Below are positions 1 to 7,382 of a stretch of 64,000 nucleotides of DNA, in pieces (position 1 is the stretch's first letter; each line of letters begins with the position of its first letter). Below the pieces are notes generated by a model, which searched no databases, was not told where the DNA came from, and saw nothing but the letters and a program-made list of their open reading frames with translations. Origin of the DNA: JALYUM01 sp036688685 (GTDB lineage Bacteria; Pseudomonadota; Gammaproteobacteria; Burkholderiales; Burkholderiaceae_D); assembly GCF_036688685.1 (NCBI RefSeq), contig NZ_JAQQPS010000003.1, positions 186,001 through 250,000 on the forward strand. Reading direction: 5' to 3'. Both the position numbers and the translations under genes were made by a program.

Positions 1-1
1 A

Positions 2-274
2 CCGGGCGACGCGAGTGCGATCGGCGCCTTCTGCGAAAAGAACTACGGCGTGACGTTTCCGCTGTTTGAAAAAATCGATGTGAATGGCAGCGACGCGCAC
101 CCGCTGTTCAAGCACATCGAACACGCCGCGCCGGGCGTGCTGGGCACGGAATTCATCAAATGGAATTTCACCAAATTCCTGATCCGCAAGGATGGCACGG
201 TGTTCAAGCGCTACGCGCCCACCACCAAACCGGAAGACATGCGCGCCGATATCAGCGCGTTGCTGGCCGAATAA
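2..274 (+). CDS. Glutathione peroxidase, C-terminal part (5' end outside window)
   Basis: About 90 codons run open from the window edge to TAA at 272-274. The sequence shows the C-terminal half of the thioredoxin-fold glutathione peroxidase family, which reduces peroxides with thiols: the WNFTKFLI strand with its conserved W and N, followed by a DGTVFKRY turn and an alpha-helical tail ending in LLAE. The catalytic Cys and Gln lie upstream, outside the window, so the selenium or cysteine type cannot be judged. The gene ends directly against the stop of the convergent histidine kinase, with no space between them. Confidence 0.88.
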   Translation, partial: PGDASAIGAFCEKNYGVTFPLFEKIDVNGSDAHPLFKHIEHAAPGVLGTEFIKWNFTKFLIRKDGTVFKRYAPTTKPEDMRADISALLAE

Positions 275-2275
275 TCAGGACGGTTCCAGCATCTGCTGCA
301 CCCGCTCGAACATCGCATCGATCGAAAACGGCTTCGCAATCAGCGCCATGCCCGGTTCCAGGAAGCCGCCGGTGGTGGCCGCCAGTTCGGCATAGCCGGT
401 CATGAACAACACCGGCAGATGCGGTAGGGTCAGGCGCGCGGCGTCGGCCACCTGGCGCCCGTTCAGGCCGGGCAGGCCGACGTCGGTGACCAGCAAGTCG
501 ATCTGCGCGCCGCCGTCAAAGTGCGCTTGCGCTTCGATGCCATTGACCGCCACCAGCACCCGGTAGCCAGCCTCGCCGAACAAATCGCGCAGCATCTCCA
601 GCACGGCCGGCTCGTCTTCCACCACCAGGATGGTCGCGCCGGCGCCATCGCGCGCTTGCACCACCGGCTGCGGCGGCGCGCCCGGCACGCCCGTGTCCAC
701 GCTGGCGGGCAGGTAGATGCTGACCGTGGTGCCCTGGTCAAGCACGCTGTCGATGCTGGCGAAGCCGCCCGACTGACCGGCGAAGCCATATACCATCGAC
801 AAGCCGAGCCCGGTGCCCTGTCCCAAGGGCTTGGTCGTGAAGAAGGGATCGAAGGCCTTGCCGGCCACGCCGGGCGCCATGCCCATGCCGGTGTCGCACA
901 CCGACAGGCGCACGAACCAGCCCGGCGCCACGGCGCGGCGGCTGGCATCAAGCTGGCCGATCTCGACGCAGTCGCTGCGCAAGGTCAGCGTGCCGCCTGC
1001 GGGCATGGCATCGCGCGCATTGATGGCCAGGTTCAGCAGTGCGCTTTCGAGCTGGTTGGCGTCGCAATGGGTATGGCATGGCGTGTCACGCAGCGCCAGG
1101 TGCAGCGTGATGGTTTCGCCGGTGGTGCGCTGCAGCAGTTCGACCAGCGACAGCACCAGGGCATTGGTGTCGAGCAGTTGCGGATCGAGCGGCTGGCGCC
1201 GCGAAAACGCCAGCAGGCGGTGTGTCAGGGTCGCGGCACGCCGGGTCGAGCCAAGCGCCATCTCGATATACCGGGCCACATGCGCGTCGAGGCCCTTGCC
1301 CAAGCGCGCGCGCAATAATTCGAGCGGGCCCATCACGCCTTGCAGCATATTGTTGAAGTCGTGCGCGATGCCGCCGGTTAGCTGGCCCACCGCTTCCATT
1401 TTCTGGGCCTGACGCAGTTGCTGCTCCAGCACGCGCTGGCGCGTCATGTCCACGCCAACCCCGGTGCGGCGCACCGGCACACCCTGTTGGTCAAAATAAG
1501 TGTGGCCGCGCGAGAGCACGGTGCGGACCGAGCCGTCCGGATGGCAGATGCGGTATTCCAGCTCCAGGTCGCCCGGTTGCAGCAGGCCGCCCGCCATGGT
1601 GGCGCGCAACTGCGCCAGGTCGTCCGGGTGCACATTGGCCAGGAAACCGCTGCGCAGGATGCCGGCCGCGCCCTCCTGCGGGTCGATGCCGTACAGCTCG
1701 GAAACGCCGGCGTCGCAAAAGAAGCGGTCGCTGGCGGCGTCGTAAGTCCAGACGCCGACGCCCGAGACCGCCGACAGCGCCAGCCGTGCGAAATCGACCG
1801 AGTCGCGCAGCGCCGTTTCGCGCGCGCGTTCGTCGGTAATGTCGCGCCCGACGCAATAGATGAAGCCGTTCGACGGCACCGCGCTCCAGCTGATCAGCCG
1901 GTACTGCCCGGCGCTGGTGCGGAAGCGGTCTTCGAAACCTTCACTGGTTGCGCCTTGCGCCACGCGCTGCACTTCCAACTGTTTGCGTTCGGCATTGTCG
2001 TCCGGATGCGCCAGCCAGTCCGACGTGCGTCCCACGATCCGCTGCGCCGGCCAGCCCAGCACCGCAGTCCAGGCGGGATTGACTTCCAGCCAGACGCCCT
2101 GCGCATCCGTCACGCCCAGCAAATCGTGGCACATCTGCCAGATTGGGGAATGGTTACCAGCCAGGCTGGCTTGCTGCTGCAACGCGAACATCTGCCGCAA
2201 GGCGTCGTTCTCGGCTTGCAGGGCAGCTTCGCGCGCGCTGACTGGCGCCGCCGCGGGGGGACGGGTGTGGGGCAT
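275..2275 (-). CDS. Soluble hybrid histidine kinase (PAS-PAS-HisKA-HATPase-REC)
   Basis: A 666-aa sensor kinase with no membrane segment or signal peptide, so a cytoplasmic sensor. A short coiled coil (about residues 14-36) leads into two PAS domains (about 45-150 and 160-285). The phosphoacceptor His is near residue 305 in GGIAHDFNN. An ATPase domain follows with N-box NLAINARDAM, DTGMGM and the G2 loop GQGTGLGLS. A C-terminal receiver from about 545 starts ILVVEDEP and has phospho-acceptor Asp in VTDVGLPG and Lys in IAKPF. This is the layout of orphan hybrid kinases; no output regulator sits beside it. The ligand is unknown. The start ATG at 2273-2275 has only weak ribosome-binding sequence in front. 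Confidence 0.92.
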   Translation of the reverse strand: MPHTRPPAAAPVSAREAALQAENDALRQMFALQQQASLAGNHSPIWQMCHDLLGVTDAQGVWLEVNPAWTAVLGWPAQRIVGRTSDWLAHPDDNAERKQLEVQRVAQGATSEGFEDRFRTSAGQYRLISWSAVPSNGFIYCVGRDITDERARETALRDSVDFARLALSAVSGVGVWTYDAASDRFFCDAGVSELYGIDPQEGAAGILRSGFLANVHPDDLAQLRATMAGGLLQPGDLELEYRICHPDGSVRTVLSRGHTYFDQQGVPVRRTGVGVDMTRQRVLEQQLRQAQKMEAVGQLTGGIAHDFNNMLQGVMGPLELLRARLGKGLDAHVARYIEMALGSTRRAATLTHRLLAFSRRQPLDPQLLDTNALVLSLVELLQRTTGETITLHLALRDTPCHTHCDANQLESALLNLAINARDAMPAGGTLTLRSDCVEIGQLDASRRAVAPGWFVRLSVCDTGMGMAPGVAGKAFDPFFTTKPLGQGTGLGLSMVYGFAGQSGGFASIDSVLDQGTTVSIYLPASVDTGVPGAPPQPVVQARDGAGATILVVEDEPAVLEMLRDLFGEAGYRVLVAVNGIEAQAHFDGGAQIDLLVTDVGLPGLNGRQVADAARLTLPHLPVLFMTGYAELAATTGGFLEPGMALIAKPFSIDAMFERVQQMLEPS

Positions 2276-2373
2276 GAAAATAAGCCTGAAGGAAATTCAG
2301 TGACGGAGGGCATTTTACCCTGTTGCCCAGCTCGCCTATTGAAACCAAAGATTGCAAAATAAAATTGATTCTC

Positions 2374-2507
2374 AGGTAATGCGAGGAGGATGCGCGCACC
2401 GCGTCGGCCGACGCCGGGTTCGACCACCATCTGACCAAGCCGGTGGACACGCGCGCGCTATTTCAACGCTGCTGGCCGCGATCGCGGCCGTCGAAGCAAC
2501 GGCTTAG
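2374..2507 (+). pseudogene. Remnant of a receiver-domain C-terminus (decayed hybrid kinase end)
   Basis: Reading from 2383, frame 1 gives EEDARTASADAGFDHHLTKP then VDTRALFQ, which is the alpha4-beta5-alpha5 end of a receiver domain with the conserved Lys-Pro. The typical alpha5 ending LLAAIAAVEATA and a TAG at 2505-2507 follow only in another frame, entered at 2469, so one base appears lost near 2466-2468. Just upstream, the expected GYGQ codons are disrupted by a stop (TAA at 2377-2379). No start and no rest of the protein are present. I infer a leftover of a second hybrid kinase or response regulator on the plus strand. Confidence 0.62.
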
Positions 2508-2818
2508 CGCGTTTCGACCGTGGACGAGGCGTGGATGGTGCAGCCGCGCAGGACGTTTTCCAGGAAGCGAATGGCATCCATCAGCGAAACGGTGGGCGGC
2601 AGCAGGCGCGCCAGCCGGGGGTCCTGGTGCAGGCGGTCGACCCCGAAGGCGATCACGCGCGACACGGCGCGGGCCTCCTGGCCGTCACTGTTATACAGGG
2701 CATCGTAGACGCCCGCCGCTTCCCACACCGGCACGCAGCCGGCACTGGCGCTATCCTTGAACACCACCGCCGGGCCGCTGCTGCCGTCTTGCGACACCAG
2801 ACAAAATACGAGACTCAC
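2504..2818 (-). CDS. Small protein of unknown function
   Basis: An open frame of about 104 codons that I do not recognise. I chose the GTG at 2816-2818 because GGAGG lies 8 bases ahead of it; an in-frame GTG at 2825-2827 would sit right on that ribosome-binding sequence. The N-terminus (SLVFCLVSQDG) is mildly hydrophobic, followed by a mixed alpha/beta body with two Cys and a C-terminal MDAIRFLENVLRGC helix. Its end overlaps the receiver remnant on the other strand by four bases. It lies downstream of glcF in the same direction with 55 bases between, so it may share that transcript. Coding status is supported mainly by the good ribosome-binding site. Confidence 0.5.
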   Translation of the reverse strand: MSLVFCLVSQDGSSGPAVVFKDSASAGCVPVWEAAGVYDALYNSDGQEARAVSRVIAFGVDRLHQDPRLARLLPPTVSLMDAIRFLENVLRGCTIHASSTVETR

Positions 2819-2872
2819 AACCGTCACCTCCTGTGTTTGCGTGGGCGACGATGCTACCAGATCGGCTTGAAT

Positions 2873-4096
2873 TCAGCTGGCCAGCGCGCGGTCGATCAGT
2901 TCGATCCAGTGCGTGACCGGTGTATCGGTGCCCGACTGCAGGTGGCTGACGCAGCCGATATTCGCCGATACGATGGCAGTGGCCCCGGTGGCAGCCAGGC
3001 TGGCCAGCTTGGCGTCGCGCAGTTCATGGGCGATTTTCGGGTGCAGCACGGAATAGGTACCGGCCGAGCCGCAGCACAGGTGGCTGTCCTGGCACAGCAC
3101 CACGTCGACGCCAGCCGCGCGCAGCACGCCTTCGACCTTGCCGCGGATTTGCTGGCCATGCTGCAGCGTACAGGGCGGATGGAAGGCCACGCGCTGCGTG
3201 ATTTTTCCCCGCAAGAGCCCCGCCAGTTCTGTTTCGAACTGCGGCATCACTTCGGACAGGTCGAGCGTCATGCCGGAAATGCGCGCGGCCATGGCGGCAT
3301 AGGCGCTGTCATGCGCCAGCAGGTGGCCGTATTCCTTGACCGTCACGCCGCAACCGGACGCGGTCATGAGGATCGCTTCGACCTGTTCAATGTGCGGCCA
3401 CCAGGCGTCGATATTGCGGCGCATGTCGTCCAGCCCGGCCTCCTGGTCGTTCAGGTGATAGCGCACCGCGCCGCAGCAGCCGGCTTTCGGCGCGCTGATG
3501 AGCTGGATGCCGAACGCATCGAGCACGCGCGCAGCAGCCGCGTTGATCGATGGCGCCATGGCCGGCTGGACGCAGCCTTCCAGCAGCAGCATCTTGCGCG
3601 CGTGGGCGCGCGTGGGGCGCGCGCCAGCGCGGCGCGGCGCCTGCAATTTGTCCTGCAGATTCTTCGACAGCAGCGGGCGCAGCGCCAGCCCGGCCTTGAA
3701 CGCGGCGCCGAACAGCGCGCTATTCGGCAGCAGGTGGCGCAAGGTCATGCGGGTGAGCTTCTCGCGGCGACCGCGCGCCACTTGCTGGTCGACCACCTTG
3801 CGGCCGATGTCGACCAGGCGGCCGTACTGCACCCCCGACGGGCAGGTGGTTTCGCAATTGCGGCAGGTCAGGCAGCGGTCCAGGTGCAACTGGGTTTTCG
3901 CGGTGGGCACTGCCCCTTCCAGCACCTGCTTGATCAGGTAAATGCGCCCGCGCGGGCCATCGAGTTCATCGCCCAGCAGCTGATAGGTCGGGCAGGTGGC
4001 AGTACAAAAGCCGCAGTGAACACACGCACGCAGGATCGCTTCGGCCTCGATGCCGTCGCGCGTACCCTGGATGAAATCAGCGAGATTGGTTTGCAT
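2873..4096 (-). CDS. glcF: Glycolate oxidase iron-sulfur subunit GlcF
   Basis: A 407-aa protein with two ferredoxin-type [4Fe-4S] motifs: C25-x2-C28-x2-C31-x3-C35-P and CLTCRNCETTCP about 50 residues later. Two cysteine-rich domains follow, with the paired-Cys signatures AGCCGAVRYH and HLCCGSAGTY, as in GlcF, LutA and HdrD-like proteins. It passes electrons from the flavin subunits, which oxidise glycolate to glyoxylate, toward the quinone pool at the membrane. The start overlaps the end of glcE by 20 bases, which indicates coupled translation in a glcD-glcE-glcF operon. Length is normal for the family. Confidence 0.95.
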   Translation of the reverse strand: MQTNLADFIQGTRDGIEAEAILRACVHCGFCTATCPTYQLLGDELDGPRGRIYLIKQVLEGAVPTAKTQLHLDRCLTCRNCETTCPSGVQYGRLVDIGRKVVDQQVARGRREKLTRMTLRHLLPNSALFGAAFKAGLALRPLLSKNLQDKLQAPRRAGARPTRAHARKMLLLEGCVQPAMAPSINAAAARVLDAFGIQLISAPKAGCCGAVRYHLNDQEAGLDDMRRNIDAWWPHIEQVEAILMTASGCGVTVKEYGHLLAHDSAYAAMAARISGMTLDLSEVMPQFETELAGLLRGKITQRVAFHPPCTLQHGQQIRGKVEGVLRAAGVDVVLCQDSHLCCGSAGTYSVLHPKIAHELRDAKLASLAATGATAIVSANIGCVSHLQSGTDTPVTHWIELIDRALAS

Positions 4097-5144
4097 GGTC
4101 GTAGTCCCTGCCTGGATTGAAGATGTGGGAAGGATCGAACGATGCCTTCAGGCGCTGGTGGATGCGCGCGATCGCCGGGGCCAGTGGCTGGAATACGCCA
4201 CTGGTCTTGTCGCCGCCGCGAAACAGGGTCGCGTGGCCGCCGGCCGCGCCAACGGTGCGCCGGATCGTGGCCGCATCGACCTCGCTTTTCAGCCAGCGCA
4301 GCGCGCCGCCCCATTCGATCAGCTGGGTACCGGGCAGGATCAAGGCACTCGTGGTCGACGGCACCGACAAACGCCACAGCGGCGTTGCGCCGGCAAAAAA
4401 TGGATGCTGCTGCTCGCGCACGCCGGCCCAGAACGGGGCGCAGTCGGACCACAGCTCGCCGCCGAGGTTGTGCAGCGCCGCCTCGACTGCCGCGCTGGCG
4501 CCGGACAGGCGCAGCGCCAGCACGCCGTCGTGCCAGCAGCTGGCGGAGACCGGTAGCGGCATGCCGCCCCACGCGTTCAGCTGGCGCAGCGCGTCGATTT
4601 CAGGCATGGCAAAGCGCAGCGTGGCTTCGCGGCGCGGGCGCGGCAGCACTTTGCATGACACCTGCAGCATCAGCCCCAGCGTGCCCATGGAGCCGGCCAG
4701 CAGGCGCGAGACGTCATAGCCGGCGACATTTTTCATGACCTGGCCGCCGAAGGTGAGTACCTGGCCGGCGCTATCCATCAGCACCGTGCCCAGCACGAAA
4801 TCGCGCAGCGCGCCGCTGGTAGCGCGGCGTGGCCCCGACAGGCCGCTGGCAACCGCGCCGCCGAACGTGGCGCCTTCACCGAAGTGCGGCGGCTCGAAGG
4901 CCAGCATCTGGTTGCGCTGCGCCAGCGCGGCTTCAATTTCAAGCAGCGGCGTGCCGCAGCGCGCGGTGATCACGAGTTCCGTGGGTTCGTAGTCGATGAT
5001 GCCGCTGTACGCGCGCGTGTCGAGAATGTCGCCGGTTAAATCCTGGCCATAAAAATCCTTGGTGCCGCCGCCGCGGATGCGCAAGGGCCGCTTCGATGCG
5101 GCCGCCTCCAGCACCTGCGCGCGCCATGTTTCGATTACCTGCAT
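4077..5144 (-). CDS. glcE: Glycolate oxidase FAD-binding subunit GlcE
   Basis: A 355-aa, shorter member of the FAD-linked oxidase (PCMH-type) family. It has the N-terminal FAD-binding fold with RIRGGGTKDFYG and the Gly-rich segment GEGATFGGAVASGLSGPRR, followed by NVAGYDVSRLLAGSMGTLG. The C-terminal substrate cap is reduced compared with GlcD, which is the normal difference between the two subunits. It forms the glycolate oxidase complex with GlcD and GlcF. It starts 27 bases after the glcD stop and runs 20 bases into glcF. Confidence 0.94.
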   Translation of the reverse strand: MQVIETWRAQVLEAAASKRPLRIRGGGTKDFYGQDLTGDILDTRAYSGIIDYEPTELVITARCGTPLLEIEAALAQRNQMLAFEPPHFGEGATFGGAVASGLSGPRRATSGALRDFVLGTVLMDSAGQVLTFGGQVMKNVAGYDVSRLLAGSMGTLGLMLQVSCKVLPRPRREATLRFAMPEIDALRQLNAWGGMPLPVSASCWHDGVLALRLSGASAAVEAALHNLGGELWSDCAPFWAGVREQQHPFFAGATPLWRLSVPSTTSALILPGTQLIEWGGALRWLKSEVDAATIRRTVGAAGGHATLFRGGDKTSGVFQPLAPAIARIHQRLKASFDPSHIFNPGRDYDHANQSR

Positions 5145-5171
5145 GTACTGTCTCCACTGCTGTTTTATTTT

Positions 5172-6653
5172 TTAGAAGCGCGGCAGGCCCGGGAACGGCA
5201 GGACGCCACCCGTCACGCGCATCTTGCCAAATTCGGCGCACCGGTTCAGGGTGGGAATGGCCTTGTCGGGGTTGAGCAGGAAGGGCGCGTCGAACGCGCG
5301 TTTCACCGCAAAAAAGGCATCGAGTTCGGCGCGCGAAAACTGCACGCACATCGAGTTGATTTTCTCGATGCCGACGCCGTGCTCGCCGGTGATGGTGCCG
5401 CCAACTTCCACGCACAGTGCCAGGATCTCGGCGCCGAAGGCTTCGGCGCGCTCGAATTCGCCGGGCTTGTTGGCGTCGAACAGGATCAGCGGGTGCAGAT
5501 TGCCGTCGCCGGCGTGGAACACATTCGCGCAGCGCAGGCCGTAGGTGGCCTCCATGCGCTCGATACCGACCAGGACCTGGGCCAGGTTCTTGCGCGGGAT
5601 GGTGCCATCCATGCAGTAGTAGTCAGGCGAGATGCGCCCCGCCGCCGGGAAAGCGTTCTTGCGGCCGGACCAGAATTTGAGCCGCTCGGCCTCGCTGCTC
5701 GAGACGGCGATCGCGCTGGCGCCGGCCTGTTCCAGCACCGCCGTCATGTGGGCGATTTCCTCCTCCACCTCGTGCCGGGTGCCGTCCGCCTCGCACAACA
5801 GGATGGCGGCCGCGTCGAGGTCGTAGCCGGCTTTCACGAACGGCTCAACCATGCGTGACGAGGTGCGGTCCATCATCTCCAGGCCGGCCGGGATGATGCC
5901 GGCGGCAATCACGCTGGCCACCGCGTTGCCGCCGGTGACGACATCGTCGAACGAGGCCATGATGACGCAGGCTGCGGCTGGTTTCGGCACCAGTTTCACG
6001 GTAACTTCGGTGACGATACCGAGCATGCCTTCCGATCCGATGAACACCGCAAGTAAATCGAGACCCGGTGCGTCGAGGGCTTCGCTGCCCAGCTCGATGA
6101 TGTCGCCATCGATGGTGGCCACGCGCACGCGCAGCACGTTGTGCACCGTCAGGCCGTATTTCAGACAGTGCACGCCGCCGGAATTTTCGGCCACGTTGCC
6201 GCCGATGGTGCAGGCGATCTGCGACGAGGGATCCGGGGCGTAGTACAAGCCATGCGGTGCGGCCGCTTCCGAGATGGCCAGGTTGCGCACGCCCGGCTGG
6301 ACCACGGCGGTGCGCGCGAACGGCTCCATGCGCACGATGCGGTTCATGCGCGCGGTGGACAGCACCACGCCATCGGCGATCGGCAGCGCGCCGCCCGACA
6401 GACCGGTGCCGGCGCCGCGCGGCACAATCGGCACCTGCAGCGCGCGGCACACCTCCAGGATTGCCAGCACCTGCTGCTCCGAATCGGGCAAGGTGACGAT
6501 CATCGGAGGCTGGCGATACGCTGCCAGCCCGTCGCATTCGTAGGGCCGGGTGTCTTCCGGATCGGACAGCACGCAGCGCTCGGGCAGCTGCGCACGCAGT
6601 GCGGCGGCCACTTGGGCGCGACGCTCGGCGTTGATGGGCAGGGAGGCAGTCAT
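5172..6653 (-). CDS. glcD: Glycolate oxidase catalytic FAD subunit GlcD
   Basis: A 493-aa FAD-linked oxidase. The FAD-binding PCMH half contains PRGAGTGLSGGALP and CTIGGNVAENSGGVHCLKYG. The C-terminal half has the conserved HAGDGNLHP and TGEHGVGIEK motifs that build the active site in the GlcD/D-lactate dehydrogenase family. It oxidises glycolate (possibly D-lactate as well) and is the first gene of the operon. The promoter must lie in the 90-base gap shared with the divergent cobalamin adenosyltransferase gene. The association with glcE and glcF favours glycolate over lactate as the main substrate. Confidence 0.95.
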   Translation of the reverse strand: MTASLPINAERRAQVAAALRAQLPERCVLSDPEDTRPYECDGLAAYRQPPMIVTLPDSEQQVLAILEVCRALQVPIVPRGAGTGLSGGALPIADGVVLSTARMNRIVRMEPFARTAVVQPGVRNLAISEAAAPHGLYYAPDPSSQIACTIGGNVAENSGGVHCLKYGLTVHNVLRVRVATIDGDIIELGSEALDAPGLDLLAVFIGSEGMLGIVTEVTVKLVPKPAAACVIMASFDDVVTGGNAVASVIAAGIIPAGLEMMDRTSSRMVEPFVKAGYDLDAAAILLCEADGTRHEVEEEIAHMTAVLEQAGASAIAVSSSEAERLKFWSGRKNAFPAAGRISPDYYCMDGTIPRKNLAQVLVGIERMEATYGLRCANVFHAGDGNLHPLILFDANKPGEFERAEAFGAEILALCVEVGGTITGEHGVGIEKINSMCVQFSRAELDAFFAVKRAFDAPFLLNPDKAIPTLNRCAEFGKMRVTGGVLPFPGLPRF

Positions 6654-6743
6654 GCTTTAGATTGTAAGCACTATTGGCCCGATTTGACGTATCCTTCCGC
6701 TATCTTTTTCACGAGCGCGGTTCAAGCGCAGACACGGCACATT

Positions 6744-7295
6744 ATGGGCAATCGACTTTCGAAAATCGCGACCCGCACGGGCGACGATGGCAGCACCGGC
6801 CTGGGCGACGGCACCCGCACCGCGAAGGACAGCGCGCGCGTGCAGGCGCTGGGCGACGTGGATGAGCTGAACTCCAACCTCGGCCTGCTGCTGTGCGAAG
6901 CCATGCCGGAAGACCTGCGCGAAGAACTCGTCACCATCCAGCACGACCTGTTCGACCTGGGCGGCGAATTGTGCATCCCGGGCTACCAGATGATCCAGGA
7001 TACGCACGTGGCGCGCCTGGACAGCCTGCTGGCCAAGTACAACGCCGACTTGCCGGTACTCAAGGAATTCATCTTGCCGGCCGGTTCGCGCGCGGCATCG
7101 CTGGCGCATGTTTGCCGCACCGTGTGCCGGCGCGCCGAGCGCAGCATCGTGGCGCTGGGGCGCACCGAGACGCTCAATGCGCAGCCACGTCAATATGTGA
7201 ACCGGCTGTCGGATCTGATGTTCGTGCTGGCGCGGGTGTTGAACCGCTTTGGGGGAGGTAGCGATGTGCTGTGGGAGCACGCGCGCAAGCGTTAA
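6744..7295 (+). CDS. pduO: PduO-type ATP:cob(I)alamin adenosyltransferase
   Basis: A 183-aa protein starting MGNRLSKIATRTGDDGSTGL, the ATP-binding N-terminal signature of PduO-type corrinoid adenosyltransferases. The helical bundle follows, with QHDLFDLGGEL, FILPAGS, CRTVCRRAER and NRLSDLMFVLAR, all family hallmarks. It transfers the 5'-deoxyadenosyl group of ATP to cob(I)alamin, making the coenzyme for mutases such as methylmalonyl-CoA mutase. The ATG at 6744 was chosen because the family signature starts there. It diverges from glcD and converges on dxs across a palindromic repeat pair. Confidence 0.93.
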   Translation: MGNRLSKIATRTGDDGSTGLGDGTRTAKDSARVQALGDVDELNSNLGLLLCEAMPEDLREELVTIQHDLFDLGGELCIPGYQMIQDTHVARLDSLLAKYNADLPVLKEFILPAGSRAASLAHVCRTVCRRAERSIVALGRTETLNAQPRQYVNRLSDLMFVLARVLNRFGGGSDVLWEHARKR

Positions 7296-7379
7296 CCCCC
7301 GCGAAGGCGGGGGTGAATAGCACGCTTCAATAGCAATAACACGCGTCGAAGGTGCTATGGATCCCGCCTGCGCGGGGAA
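7296..7379. repeat. REP/BIME-like palindrome pair, copy A (likely also a terminator)
   Basis: Two GC-rich hairpins face each other: CCCCCGC-gaag-GCGGGGG directly after the adenosyltransferase stop, and CCCGC-ctg-CGCGGG just before the dxs stop. They are flanked by the complementary arms gtgaatagc and gctatggat, so the whole unit is an inverted pair. Related pairs lie at 15372-15482 and 54661-54748. It fills the gap between two convergent genes, where it could stop transcription from both sides. Confidence 0.7.
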
Positions 7380-7382
7380 GAC

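Noticed and set aside
2110..2450. Minus-strand frames upstream of the hybrid kinase start
   Set aside because: They mostly overlap the kinase N-terminus in other frames and the AT-rich leader; no ribosome-binding site or domain.
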